Origin: Nymphaea colorata
Taxonomy: Eukaryota > Streptophyta > Magnoliopsida > Nymphaeales > Nymphaeaceae
Direction: 5' to 3'
Length of the DNA: 64,000 bases
Assembly (NCBI RefSeq): GCF_008831285.2
Contig: NC_045149.1
Span: 5,881,500 to 5,945,499, forward strand
Shown here: in pieces, positions 46,038-58,560 of the stretch
How the letters are laid out: each line of letters starts with the position of its first letter
Numbering within the stretch: position 1 is the first letter of the stretch
The notes under the pieces: model-generated
The model's database searches: none
The model's input: only the letters and a program-made list of their open reading frames with translations
Told to the model about the DNA's origin: nothing
Made by a program: the position numbers and the translations under genes

Positions 46038-48021
46038 TTCCCCCTCAAGTTGGGCATACAGATCAAACATGCCCAACTTGGATACATTTCTCTCAAATGA
46101 AGTTGAAGACAAGGCTTTGGTTAGGACATCAGCAGTTTGGTCTTCAGATCTCATATAAGGAAGTACAAGTTCTTTAGCATCAATTCTTTCTCGAATGAAA
46201 TGTCGGTCAATCTCAACATGCTTTGTTCTGTCATGAAGCACAGGGTTGTGGGCCAAGTTGATTGTTGACTTGTTATCACAATACATCTTCATTGGTTCTT
46301 CAACTTTTATACCAATATCAGTCAACAATACTTTCAGCCACAAAAGCTCAGAAACTCTCATAGCAACAGCTCTGTATTCTGCTTCAGCACTGGAACGAGA
46401 ACAAACATCTTGCCTCTTACTTCTCCACACTATGAGATTCCCTCCCAAATAGATACAATAGCCAGAGGTGGACTTCCTAGTGTCAATACAGCCTGCCCAG
46501 TCTGCATCTGAATAACCTTCAATCCCAAGAGCGTCTTGCTTAACATACAGGAGACCTTTGCCAGGATTCCTCTTCAAGTAGCATAAGATCCTGTCGACAG
46601 CCTTCAAGTGAGCATCCGTGAGAGCATGCATGAACTGACTCATCACATTCACAGCAAAGGTAATATCAAGTCTAGTGAGAGTAAGATAAATCAACTTCCC
46701 TACAAGACATTGATATCTTCTTTTGGCCTCTTCAAAGAGACGCTCCCCATCTCTAAGACTTAGCTTATGGCCAGCATCTAGAGGAATAGAAGCTGGTCTA
46801 CACCCCAGTTTCCCGGTCTCCTTTAACAAATCTAGAGTGTACTTCCGTTGATTTAGCACGAGGCTAGTCCCAGACCTAGCAATTTCAATGCCAAGGAAAT
46901 ATTTGAACTTACCAAGGTACTTGAGATCAAACTCGATCGCCAACAGTTTCTTTAACTTAATTATTTCATCTTCATCATCACATGGTAACAATCATATCAT
47001 CAACATATACCAACAAAATAGTAACATTTTGGTAATTTCTCTTCACAAAGAGTGTATGATCTCCATTCCCTTGATGGTATCCACATTGTCTCATGACAAG
47101 TCTAAGTCGTTCAAACCATGCTCGAGGAGATTGCTTGAGCTCATATAAAGCTTTTCTTAGCTTGCAACATTTTCCAAGTTCCTCATATCCTGAAGGCATA
47201 CACATATATACTTCCTCTTCAAGGTCTCCATTGAGAAAAGCGTTCTTGACATCAAGTTGGTACATCTTCCACTCCTTCATCACAGCTAGGGAGATAATGA
47301 CTTTGACAGTCTTCATCTTCGCAACATAAGCAAATGTCTCCAAGTAATCAATCTCATATTTCTGACTAAACCCCTTGGCCACAAGACGAGCTTTGTATCT
47401 TTCAACACTTCTATCTGGTTTGTACTTGATGGTGTAGACACACTTAGATCCAACCAAGTGAGCCGGCTCAGGAATCTTTACAACTTCCCATGTCATGTTT
47501 CTTCTCAAGGCTTCCATCTCTTCTTGCATTGCATAAGTCCACTTGGGATCACTCTGAGCCTCAGCAACATTCCTGAGAATCATAGCCAAAGAAAGAGAAG
47601 ATACAAAACATTTGTAGTCCTTGCTCAGTCTAAAATATGAAACAAAGTTACCAATAGGATGTTGAGTACATGACCTGACACCCTTTCGCAGGGCGATGGG
47701 AAGCTCGTCACTTGCAGCAACAGTCTGACTCTCTTCTTCAACAGGTTGCTTCTGAGCACGACTTGGGTCATCCAAAGAAGGACTAACTGGATTGAGAGTA
47801 GAATTCTCACCACCTATCATCTCATTTGTACAGACTCTTCGCCTAGAGTAAACTTGCCCAAACAGACGATTGCATTCCTCTTCTGCCCCAGTAGAACACT
47901 CTCCATTTTTCTCTTGTTCAAGCACCTCAAAAGGACTAACAGATTCATGCCTGCAGTCCAAAAAATCTGTAAACTGAATTTCTTGACTCAAAGAATACTG
48001 AGAATACTCTTCCTTTGACAT
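46032..48021 (-). pseudogene. Copia reverse transcriptase and RNase H (gag-less element)
   Basis: Two overlapping open frames, 48021-46978 and 46991-46032. The first holds the RT N-terminal part ([30 protein letters not shown]) and reaches YVDDMIV. A one-base shift at about 46985 moves the reading to the second, which covers the palm end, thumb and RNase H (YSDADWAGCIDTRKSTSGY, SSAEAEYRA, DNKSTINLAHNPV). Only a few lesions exist, so this was recently functional. Confidence 0.88.
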
Positions 48022-48264
48022 AGAATTCTCCCCCTGAAGAGGATTCTCACCAAAATAGGAAGCATGTTCAAGGAAAGTGACATCTTTGGTAACATAGGCG
48101 CGACCAGTGGAAGGGTCCTGACACTTGTAGTTGTACCCTTTTTGAGTGGGACAATAACCTAGAAATATGCCCTTAATAGACCTTGGATCAAGTTTTTTAA
48201 TGTGAGGGCTATGATTGTGAATAAAGCAAACACAACCAAAAACTCTGGGTGAAAGAGAGAAAGG

Positions 48265-49641
48265 TTAACGACTCCCCGGTAACATAGAGTGAGGCGTCTG
48301 CCCATTCAACACACGACTAGGCAAACGATTTATAAGATACGCACTGGTCAACACAGCATCCCCCCAATACCTTTTTGGAACATGACGTTGAAAAAGAAAA
48401 GCCCGAGTCATATTCAATAACTGACGATTCTTTCGTTCAGCAACTCCATTTTGAGGAGGAGTATAACTACAGGAAGTCTCATGAACAATTCCCCTTTTTC
48501 GAAAGAAGCTATCAACAGACTGACACATATACTCACGAGCATTGTCAGATCGAAAGGTCTTAACAGATGCTCCATATTGAGTTTCCACATAAGCAATGAA
48601 AGTCTCTATGACAATAGGAACTTCACTATAGTCTTTCAACAAGTAGACAATTGTGTTACGAGAACAATCATCTATAAAGGTGATAAAATACTGAAAATCA
48701 TGACAAGAAGGAATCCCTGAAGGCCCCCACACATCAGAATGAATCATGGCAAATACTTCATTAGACCGATGGCTAGACAAAGGGCATGAAACTCTAACAT
48801 GTTTGGCCAGGCGACAAACATCACAGGACACCATGGTCATGTCTAACCTGGAACATAAATCAGGAAACAGCTGCCTAAGAAGTCCAAAAGGCAGGTGTCC
48901 AAGGCGCTCATGCCACCGAAGAATCAACTGAAGGGAGTCCTCTCTGTTCTTCGTTGCTTGGCTAACTGCCGTCATAAGAGCCTGAGCAGCACGCATAGGT
49001 AAACGATATAGCCCGTCAGAAGCTAGACCAATCCTAATCCTCTTCTCTGTCACCAAGTCCTGCATAACACAGCGATCAGCAGAAAAGATAAGTTCGCAAT
49101 TCAACTCTTTCGTGATCTTGCTAACCGTCAAGAGGTTCAAGGGAAGATGGAGAACATGTAGAGCATTGTGGACTAAGAACTTGTTCAAAAGTGAGAGACT
49201 CCCTTTCTCAGCCACAGAGATAGATGAACCATCGGCAAGAGAAACACATTCCTTTCGTGACGAAAGCTTATACCCATGAATGACCATAGGATCGCCGGTC
49301 ATGTGGTGAGTAGCGCCACTGTCGATGATCCACTCGCCCATACAGAAATCTGCCATCACGTCGATAGAACACCCAAATTTCTTCTTGAATGACGCTGGCA
49401 GAATGAGAGAGGCTACAGACGTTGGGGACAACAGCCAGACAACGTAGCGGATGATCCAAGGCGTGAGAGCACTGGGACCGTCGGGAGAAGTCCTCAGGCG
49501 CAACTCAGCTTCAGGCCTATCGGAGAGGGCTTCACTTGAAAAATCGTATAAAATCGTAAATCGTATAAAATCGTAGACACCTCCAAAAATTCTGAAATTT
49601 GGACCACAGCAAGAGCACGAGCCAAGGAGTGGACGCTCCAA
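48265..49641 (-). pseudogene. Copia protease and integrase (gag-less element)
   Basis: The readable chain begins near 49350 with protease EWIIDSGATHHMTG. It passes through GAG-pre-integrase (LRWHERLGHLP, CDVCRLAKH) into an integrase core that keeps Asp (MIHSDVWGP), Asp (FRSDNAREY) and Glu (NGVAERKNR). A stop at 48265 separates it from the 48021 frame. The 80 or so residues before the protease are not gag-like. Confidence 0.88.
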
Positions 49642-49659
49642 ATTTGGGCTGAATCCGAG

Positions 49660-50513
49660 CAGTCTACACTCAGGACGTTGAGCCTTGAAGTCGCGGGTTG
49701 CCTGTCGCCTGCTTCAGGAAGACGTCATCGATTTCCGCCATATTCCGTCCGTTGCCTCCAGAAATGCCATCTGTAGTCCGATCGACGTCAAACTTGGTAG
49801 AGAGGATCACATGGATGTTGGGAATCGAATGGCACCGGAATCATCAAAATCCAACGGTTCGATCGCCGGAAAAGTCACCGGAAACAGGGACTGGTCGGCG
49901 GTAAAGCAGAACAGTGTCTGATCAAATTTCTTGAGCTCGAATCTCACTCAATACTGCACCGATTGACACGATTCCACTTCTCTTCGACAGATTGGTTTGT
50001 TGGGAAGTGATCAGAATCAAAACCCCCAAAAGTTACAACCGATTGAGCCCTCGATTGAAGCTCGGACAGAAACAGGCTTAGTGAGACCTGTTAAAACTGA
50101 GTATACAGGTAACAGAACATGGCACGATCGTCTTCAAACGGCCCTCAAATCGGTTCTCCTTCGATCAAATCCGCTGGTAGGTCATCCACAAGTCGATGGT
50201 GAAGGAGCTCGCACAGCAAACCGGCAAGAGTCGACGGTGTGCACCGGAACTTCACGGCGACAGACGATCACCACTCAAACGGTGATCCAATACGAGCACA
50301 AACAAGAAACTCAAAACCAAGTGGAGGAGCAAAGGGCAGCTTTGGGCAACAGCAATCTCCGACGTCGGTCTGGAGAGGGCAACGATCTCAGGCGATGAAG
50401 CCGGGCGGCGGTGGCAGTGGCGGCGGCAACGTCAACGGCGGAACAAGAGCAGCGAGTGATGGGAAGGTCAGGGCCGGAACTTCACAACCGCAAAGAAAAT
50501 TCTCAAACTCGTT
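49660..50513 (-). other. Non-gag insert or leader between primer-binding site and pol
   Basis: GC-richer than the flanks, with no UBN2 gag or CCHC knuckle found in either strand by eye. It could be a long leader or foreign DNA replacing gag. Confidence 0.5.
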
Positions 50514-50526
50514 GACTCTGATACCA
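50514..50526 (-). promoter_or_regulatory. Primer-binding site (initiator tRNA-Met)
   Basis: The minus strand reads TGGTATCAGAGTC directly after the LTR end CTACA. Confidence 0.9.
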
Positions 50527-50780
50527 TGTAGAAACACGAAAAATAGGAAAAAGAATACGATGAACACGATGTAACGTGGAAAAACCCTCAACAAGAGGGA
50601 AAAAACCACGGATGAGGAGGAACTGGTGCCCACTAGCAACCAGACTCTCTCTCTCTTAAGATTTCATTCACACCCAAAAATTAGGGTTACCAAGATACAA
50701 GTAGAGTCTCAACAGGCCTAAACAGAAGCACACACTGGACCGGGTCCAGACCCAGACCCGTACATTAAAACACGTCAACA
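50527..50780 (-). repeat. 5' LTR of the gag-less copia element
   Basis: 254 bp, outer end TGTTGACGTG on the minus strand, inner end TTTCTACA. An AT-repeat flank begins at 50781. Confidence 0.88.
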
Positions 50781-51640
50781 ATATATATATATAGATATAG
50801 CATACCCCACCATAAGATTGGTCGATCTTAGGGTGGAGGACACATAAAAGATGGACTCGTTTATTCATTTCCCACATATTATATATATATATAAAGTGTT
50901 CTACGCACATGATATGCCTTTGGTATAGTTTATTTGCCTCTAGTTTTAACAACACACAAACACATTATGTATTGCTACTTACCTCAGCTCGTTTTTAGAT
51001 GAGCAGAGTTTGAGCTCGCAAAGGTAAGTCAAGTCGAGCCGATTATACTCAAGCCAAGTTTGAGTACCCAGCACAGCTCATATCTACCCTACAAGAAAGC
51101 ATCTATCTTGTTCTGCCCCTATGTCAATACAGGATAAACGTAGCATTTCTGTTATTAAAGGTCCAATATTTAAATAGCGAACAGGTTGTGTCCTATCAAC
51201 TTCCCAATAAATCACCCAATCAAGTCTCTGTCTCTCATTGATAACCATACTAAATCTCTCTCTCTCTCTCATTTTTCATTGCAAATGTTTTTCTCATTTG
51301 TTTTCACTCCCTAAGCTGATGCAAGGAGAACTGTGTCAATACTGTCAACTTTATGTTATGATTTGGAAGATCTGACCCAGACCCAATCCAAGTCGTACCC
51401 AGATGGCATGGTATACCTGTATCGGCATACACATGTACTGACGTGGGTGCCCAGACCAATCAGTGATACCCATGTGTCATAGTGAAGCATGAACCACTAA
51501 CAGATCAACTGCAGATAGATCACATGTAAGTGAAGAAAATGAAACACTAGGCTAGACTTGCTAGCTACTCCAATTATAAGTTGATTACTCAAGAAATGTT
51601 TGAATGGCTGTAATTAGCTGATGCAACAGTAGTCATACTC
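50781..51640. other. 5' UTR intron sequence with TA runs and a MITE-like end
   Basis: Short TA runs occur at 50781-50800 and 50876-50893. 51360-51480 contains GTATACC/GTATCGG words and ends ATGTGTCATAG, resembling one end of the 35944 MITE family. No gene seen. Confidence 0.4.
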
Positions 51641-52640
51641 ATCATGGCTCAGGTTCTACCTTGACTGGCCTATAGTGAACATGGGGGTGTGTTTTCTCAA
51701 TGTCAATCCCTACTCGTGTTAATAGTAGAGGAGATCCCCTTTTTAGGTCTAAGGTCTGCAACAAGGTGGTCCAATGCCACCTCACCTATTCCTGATGATT
51801 GTTGAAATCTTTGATGAAACAATGAACAAAGTGTGGAAAGAAAAAGGCAGTCCTCCCAATGAACCATGAAAATGGAGAATCCCCTGCATGGTGGCCTTTG
51901 CCACTGGACTTCTCTTCTAGTACAAGGCATCCCAGGCATTACTTTGTGAGATTAACTAGGTAGCTATAAGACAAGGTGGACCCAATACTTGGTGTTCATA
52001 AATCTAAAATCATTCCTTTAATGTGAATACAGATCATATTCAAATTGCCAGACATCCTCTGTTGGGTGACGTGGGGTAGCCACTTTTCTAGGAACCACTG
52101 AATGAGAGCCTCTATCACCTGTTGCTCAAGAAAGTGTCAAAGGCTTGCTGCAATGAAGGGTGACATCCATTCTTATCTTGGCTGGCCATACCTTATCAAA
52201 CATGTTTATCTCAAAGTGGGGTGGGTTTATTCAAGTTTTCTCATAATTCCGTGTCAAATTTGGAACCAGAGATGAATGATTTCCTCTGGCATGACTCAAT
52301 GGAGCAAATAAAAGTTCCACCTTGTCCCATGGCACCATCCATGCAAGCCAACCAAGGAGGGTGTTATGGTCCTTAGGGACACAAAGGAGAAAAGTTAAGA
52401 AGCTCTTGTGTAGCTGATGGTGGAAATCGGAGAAAGTGATCACAAGTGTGCAGCCCTTGTGTAGCTGATTGTGGAAATTGGAGAAAGTGATCACAAGTGT
52501 GCAACGACTTGCTACAGCCTGCAGCAAGTACCTCAAACTCAAAGTTAATGGGTTGTAGAACCTGAGAAAGGAAGGTAGTTAGTGCTGGTTATGGAAGGCC
52601 TTAATATGAGGCTTATGGGGTGGGAGAGGGTGGAGGGAAG
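51640..52640 (+). pseudogene. LINE reverse-transcriptase C-terminal remnant
   Basis: Broken plus-strand frames give YLGWPYLIKHVYLK near 52178-52220, MNDFLWHDSMEQ near 52272-52307 and a following IHASQP / NQGG block. Their order fits the end of plant L1-type RT (GR.TLIK then FLW then W..IC.PK..GG). Stops are frequent. It contains the 51-bp tandem duplication at 52405. Confidence 0.45.
52405..52506. repeat. 51-bp tandem duplication
   Basis: CTTGTGTAGCTGATGGTGG ... begins at 52405 and repeats from 52456 with a few substitutions. It lies inside the LINE remnant. Confidence 0.9.
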
Positions 52641-52659
52641 GGATGCACGAGTGTTGGGA

Positions 52660-54168
52660 ATCTCAATGATTTTTCAAAACATAAATAAAAACAAAAGAAT
52701 ACTATGAGATAAAAGGTTCCCTGTGTTAAAAATACGAAAAAATAACTTTTTAACATTTTTGAGAAAATATCAGGTACATCTCATGATAATATCGTGATAT
52801 TCTCATTTTTGGCAATATTCTAAAACATTTCTATATTTTTCCAATGTTATTGATTGGCTTAAGATGGTGATAATATCAAGATATTTTCAAAATACTGATA
52901 GATGGTTGTTAAAATGGCTGGTAAAAATGTGGGTATTTGTTTTTAGGAATTTTTTAATTAGTCTAAATTAGTTTCTTGTTTGTCTTAAAAAAAATAGAAA
53001 ATATGTCACTTCACCCTGATCCAATGCAGACCGACTCCTTGGGTCATTTTGATTCTCTCTAACACTGATAGTGACAATATTGTTAAACAAAGAAATTGCA
53101 GAAGTTCGCTTTAGTAATAAAGAATAAAGCAATAATTGCCCAATTTTCCAAATTTGCTTTCCCTCTTAGACTTGTCCAACATGGGAAGCAATACGAATCT
53201 CAAAAGTATCTCAAACGGGACCATTTGCATGAATCTTAAAGTTTGATGTTTTATTTCATAGACTACATTAGAGAACTTAAAAATTTTAAAAATTAAATTT
53301 CCTACCAATATGTGGGATAATAACACCATGGTATCGAATACCGATAACAATCGTATGAGAGGTAACAGTTAACCAAACGCAAGTTTCAAAAAACTTACTT
53401 CTTCAATGCAGAGGTATCTAGATCTAAAATCCTATTCCACTATACGTTTAAGCACCTGGGCCAGACAAGTGACCTCGATTCTTAACCTATAGATACGGCA
53501 TTTCCCTCCAGTACAAACAAAAGAATAAAATGAAAAGACCAAGCAGAGGATGGTGCAATAAGAAAACCATGCTAACTAAGTAAGCAAACAGTTGTTAAAC
53601 ATTCTTCTAAACCACGCTGACTGAATCGCTCAATTGAAGAACCCATAAATATCGCGTCGTACGAGTAGCGCACGCAAGTAAAAAAAACATACACAAAGAC
53701 AAAATATCCGAAACAAGAAGACCACGGGCTGCCCAATTCTGTAAATCAGCGAACCACCAGTTCTAATATGGTTGACCCAACACGAGCACCACTTGATTTG
53801 GTGACAGCACCAACAGCAGATAGCTACTATTAGACTCAATTTAGCGAGTTTTAAAACTATATAAGACAATTCGGCCTTTGGTATAGGAATCGACCAGACC
53901 AACAACTCAAAGAATTTTGCAATCGGAACCATGAAAATCTATATTCGACCTCAAACGGAACCATCTCTCACAGTAGCAAGAATCACCCTCCAACTGTACA
54001 AGAACAAACCCTAATTCCTTACATACAGACAAACCCACCAGCTGCATCTAGCTGATCCACCAATTATACCATGACACTCCAAAAACAAGAGCCAACCCTA
54101 AGAAAAAAAAACTCCCCAGAAGAAAGCAAAAACACCAACGAGAAAACGAACCACCGGGAAATCCATAC
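52660..54168. other. 5' part of the YDA 5' UTR intron, no gene seen
   Basis: A GAGAAAATATC/TCTCATG-type AT-rich stretch at 52690-52990 resembles 41090-41330. 53500-54168 is unique-looking intron sequence next to the donor at 54168. Confidence 0.4.
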
Positions 54169-54590
54169 CTCTCAAGAAACCCCGCGCCGAACTCCTTACG
54201 CTCGTTGACCGGTCTCAGCGCCGGAAAGACCGAGCGGAGACGAGGACCATGGCGTGAGATCAAACAGCCCCGGGATCCAATCGGATCCTTGTGTGACGGC
54301 ACAATCCGAGGTCAACTAAGAATTTCACACAAAGACTGCGGTAAGTGCCAGAAAAGAGCCAATTTCTTGCAGGAAAAGGGAAATCAGGAGCAAGGACAAG
54401 CAGTATAGAAGTTCCTGGTGCGGGATGAACTAGAGGAGAGAGAAGGGAGGAAGGAAGCGAAGAATCTCTCTTTTTCTCTCTCTTCTCTCCTTCTCTCTCT
54501 CTCTCTCCCCCTCCTGCGGTCTTTTTCTCTCTCTCTCTCTCTCTCGCAATCAGTGAGACGAGGAAGAGAGACTGAAGACTGATACGATGC
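54169..54590 (-). promoter_or_regulatory. YDA: Probable 5' UTR first exon and core promoter area of the YDA-like gene
   Basis: On the minus strand a GA-rich leader (complement of the CT runs at 54466-54545) leads through about 380 bases with no long ORF to a donor GAG|GTATGG at 54168. GA-rich leaders and a long 5' UTR intron are common in plant signalling genes, and YDA genes are known to have a 5' UTR intron. The acceptor could be at 44900 directly before the start codon. Alternatively it could be CTGCAG at 45143, which would leave a 243-nt leader with several upstream ATGs. Transcript data would decide; no TATA box was assigned. Confidence 0.5.
54458..54545 (-). promoter_or_regulatory. GA-rich tract in the YDA 5' leader
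   Basis: CT repeats on the plus strand are GA repeats on the gene strand. In plants such tracts near transcription starts bind BBR/BPC (GAGA-type) factors. Binding here is inferred from sequence only. Confidence 0.5.
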
Positions 54591-54599
54591 GAAAGCAGC

Positions 54600-57480
54600 C
54601 GACACGGTTCAAGAAGCGTGGACCAAGGGAAGGCGCATGGAACAAGGACGGGCCCCACAAAAGAAAGACTTTTAAACTAACGGCAGACGAGAAGTTGGAA
54701 TATTATCGCGATCTTTTTACTTCGGCGAACGTCAATGACGAGCGCTTAATTCATATAACAATCGCTCACGGTCACGGTGTCACGTACTTCGTTGAATCAT
54801 ATTTATCAAAACGAAACGGCTGCGTTCAATTTATTTATCGTTTAAGATCGGTGCATGTTATCGGGAGATTTTCAACGGCAATGTCAGCGACGCAATGTAT
54901 TGTCTTGTCCCCGTGAGGTGTGGGGTGAAGGGCCTGGTGGGACCCACTAAGTGTGAAGGGAACTCGAAGAAGGCGAGACCAGGATGTCGACGGGTCGGAT
55001 CTACCTTCCGACCCGAATACGATCTGAGTCGCCTGGACATGATTTCGATTTCGGATCCCGCACGCGGTTTTGCATCCGAAAGATCCGAAAAAACGGAGAG
55101 CGCGTTAAGTGTGAGATCCAAACAAGTCAAACTCCAAATTCTTTGCCAGAAAAAAACGTCGACATTAGGTTAGGCCATATTTGATCAAGTCAAATCCAAA
55201 TTTCAAACGAGTCAAATCGGGTCGCAAGTTGATGCTATTGTGCCTTGTAATTACGATGGGTTTAATATCTATAGGTTAGTGTCTAGTGTCTGCTACTTAC
55301 CATTGTTCAAATCTCAATTCAATTCAGAGAAAATAAAGCCTTGGGAAGTTCTTGAACTGTTATCACTAGCCTTTTTTTTTTTTTCCCTACCTCAACGGAC
55401 GTTACAACCAGTTAGTCGGTCGCTTTCAAACAGGTAGAATTTTAGTTCCATCTACAAACTAACATAGAACTAAAATGCATAGAACAAAAGCTCCATATGA
55501 ACAAGCAACAATATCTAGATGGTGAAATTTTTGTTCCACCTGAAGGGTACCTAGTACTAAATACCCATCATTATGATGTCTAAACATTTAATACCATGTA
55601 TTGGAACGTTACCTAAGTAAGTCCAATTTGTTACACAATCAAATTCGGATTCAGTTTGATATTAAAATTGGATCCAAACAAGATTATGAAAAGAAAAGCT
55701 TCATTTTTTTTTTTTAATATTTACTTAGGAGAAACGGCCTTCACCAACATAAATCCCTTAATGTCATACTCTTATGCCTTATGTCTTGCTTGGACAGACA
55801 GACTTACATGAACCTACAACACATCCTTCAATCCCGTTTACTATCATTTACAGCCTAAAAGAAATAACACACAATTTGACGTGATATTTTCAATTGTTTT
55901 CTTTCTTAAGGCCATGCTTTTATTGCTATACCGATAATTTTTCCTTAACGATATGAAAACATACATATTTGCTTCTAAAGTGGCATTTCAAGGTGCATCT
56001 TGATGATTGAAATTGGACTTGGGAAAAACCCGGATTTGACAAACGGATTTTTTTTTTTTTTTTTTTGAAGGGCGGCACTAAAAGAAAACTTAAAAAGAAA
56101 ACATTGTTTTTATCTTGTGACCTAAATACACAAACCACCGGTTAGAGAACCAAGTCGCCGCAAAACCTAATTTTCATAAAACGCCAGTGTTTTCTCTTAT
56201 AAGAAGATATCCTTTGGTAGTAAATGTCATTATAACTCAATTTCGACAGCAATTGCCCCGGCCATCATGGATCAGGCTCAGACCCGGTCTAATTTTAGTT
56301 AAAACATTATTTATATCAATAATAATATATTTTTATCCACAGCTCAATGTCGGCTTGAAATAGAGCTTAAACCGATTCATTGTCCAAACCGGTCAGTGTA
56401 AATCAATTTTTACTAGGCAAGGAGCTTTAAGCAGGGGCCAATTAAGAAATTTTTTATGAAGGAGGTCAAATTAAAGTTTTTAAATTTTGATAGGGAAACG
56501 AATTTTTTTTTTTTTGAATTTTTATATAAAGAGGGGCTAGGGCCCTTGCAGACCCTCCTTGGCTCCGCCCCTCGCTCTAGGCCTGGCCCAACCTAGACAG
56601 AAGCCCGAACCAACTAGCTACCAGCCCGGTGCTCAGCTTTATTCTCAACTAGTAATTTAAACAAAAAAAGATTAAGAAATGGACACTGAAATATTTAAAT
56701 AAAAACTGAGTTGCTATGTACTTCTTGGCACCTTACGGCTAATTTCAACACATTTGTTAAAATTAAGCACCAACGTATCAGCAAGATTTGCCTATATACG
56801 ACATTGCCGACTTCAGTTTTTATATATCATTTTTGTGTGGACGCGCACTTAACTCAATCTAAAGCTTGGCTGATATATTTAGACGTTCACATCGTTTTGA
56901 TCACACTGATATCATCAACTATTATGAAAATTAATGCTTAAATGATATATATTCCTTTCTGTGCTTTTCAATATGACACCATTACATGGATTAATATAAT
57001 AGTTGACTAGATGTCATTTTTTGAAGTGTACTTTCATAGGCTTTAATTCATACACCTGCAGTTTTTTTTTTTTTGTTATTAGTTGTTTGATGAGTTCATT
57101 GCCTCATGGCCATCATCCTATCGTAATCAAAACTTACAAAAATGAAAAAAATACATACTATTTTATCAATAATAAAAAAATATAATTAAGCATTTGATTT
57201 TATTGAAAGCACACTTTTTGCATTTTTTAAAAAACGCTGCCTCTTTCTGAGCCGATGAGCCAAACCAAAAAGGCCTCAAAATTTGCAAATGTTTATTCGT
57301 TTGCATCAACCTGCTTAATTGTGCGATCGTAATATTAATGTTAATGCAATATGTTCTATATAAAAATCAGCATTGTTTTTTAACCTTGAGTAAAATTAGT
57401 TATATTTTAAACAACATAGAAATTAAGTGTGATTATAAGTTATTATACAAAAACTGAGTATATGTTTGGTGCTTTTTAGA
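54600..57480. other. YDA upstream region and AT-rich spacer
   Basis: 54600-55100 is GC-richer and is probably YDA promoter DNA. Beyond, only AT-rich sequence, T runs (55371, 56050, 56504, 57061) and the MITE at 56432 are seen. Confidence 0.4.
56432..56574. mobile_element. Short MITE with Tip100-type hAT ends
   Basis: CAGGGGCCAATTAAG at the left and CTTGGCTCCGCCCCTC at the right resemble the CAGGGGCGGAGCC terminal motif of Tip100-like hAT elements in inverse order. About 143 bp, no coding capacity. Confidence 0.5.
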
Positions 57481-57485
57481 AACTT

Positions 57486-58560
57486 ACATTACAAAAAACC
57501 TAAACATTATCAAGGCAAAAAAAATGTCGATGAAACAAAGACACGTGTTGGTAATGCTTTTACCGATGTTTCGTAATATCGTTGGTGAAGAGTATGCCGG
57601 TAAAAATCATCACTGACACACCCGACCGGTGCTTCGGTGTAGAATATCACTTGCACAGTCTATATGCAAGTAATAGTCAAATATATTGACTATTATTGAC
57701 ATTCGACCGCATCGGTAATAATCAATTATTTTTGACATTGTAGAGGCTGTCAGTAAAAACTATACCGACAATAGACATTAGCATTGGTAAAAATTTGTAT
57801 CGATGTATAACTGGACGTCGGTAAAATTTTTTATCGACAAACCTCTGCATGTCGGTAAACTTTAATCGACGTCCGCCTAACATCGGTACTACTATTTATC
57901 AATGTAAATTGATGTGTTGATGAAAGCCTTTTAAGCTTTTTTTTTTTTCTTATTCAAGTGTGATATAATTTCTTTGAAAATCAAAAATACATATACAATA
58001 TACCTGCTTGCATTTTTCATCTATCAAACGAAATAAATGAAACATGTTCATGAACAAAACCTATATGTATGACAAATGTTTGCACTTATATTACAATACA
58101 ATTTATTCACTATAGTTCAAAATTACAAAAACGTTTTTAACAAATATTAACATAAACAAAAAGTTATCCCATGGTAATCTCATCAATGAGGTGGAAGTCA
58201 TACAAAGTTTAGCGATGTCGGCGTGTCTACAATGAACATTTAGAAATATGTTTGTTCTATCAGAAATGAAGTTTAACAAATGTAACTCATTACAACAAAT
58301 GAAATATTATGTGACCTAAGTTTGTATCAACATGCTGTTGTGCCATAGACTGAGTGACTTGAGCTTGAAATTGAAGAAACTGAGACTCAAGTGAAGAACT
58401 TTATCATTCAATAATGTATTTTCTTCTCCCAGAGTATGTATTTCGGTCAAGTTAGAGGACGATGACTAAGACCAAGTCTCGTCATCCATACTCTACCATG
58501 TCTCTCATGTCCCATCACCTTAGAGTAAACATCATTACTTCTCAATATATCTTGCATCTC
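57486..58560 (-). mobile_element. CACTA (En/Spm-type) remnant
   Basis: The left end reads ACATTACAAAAAACC, close to the CACTACAAGAAAA terminus of plant CACTA elements. From 57540 to 57900 there are about ten GTCGGTAAAA / TTTTACCGAC-type units in both orientations, typical CACTA subterminal repeats. At 58560-58300 the minus strand translates to VMGHERHGRV and neighbouring residues with stops, resembling the C-terminal region of plant CACTA accessory transposase genes. The opposite end is not found. Confidence 0.55.

Larger units (their letters stand above)
45786..50780 (-). mobile_element. Ty1/copia retrotransposon without recognisable gag
   Basis: LTRs at 45786-46037 and 50527-50780, a primer-binding site at 50514-50526 and a polypurine tract at 46038-46050 define a minus-strand element in the 5' UTR intron of the YDA-like gene. 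Pol is readable in three overlapping frames. The LTRs differ by about nine substitutions, all transitions, plus a CT-run difference. Between primer site and protease lies about 1 kb in which no gag domain is recognisable. Confidence 0.9.

Noticed and set aside
54587-54916. 109-residue plus-strand ORF divergent from YDA
   Set aside because: It starts in the GA/CT-rich leader area of YDA, shows no known domain and has no supporting signals; probably chance.
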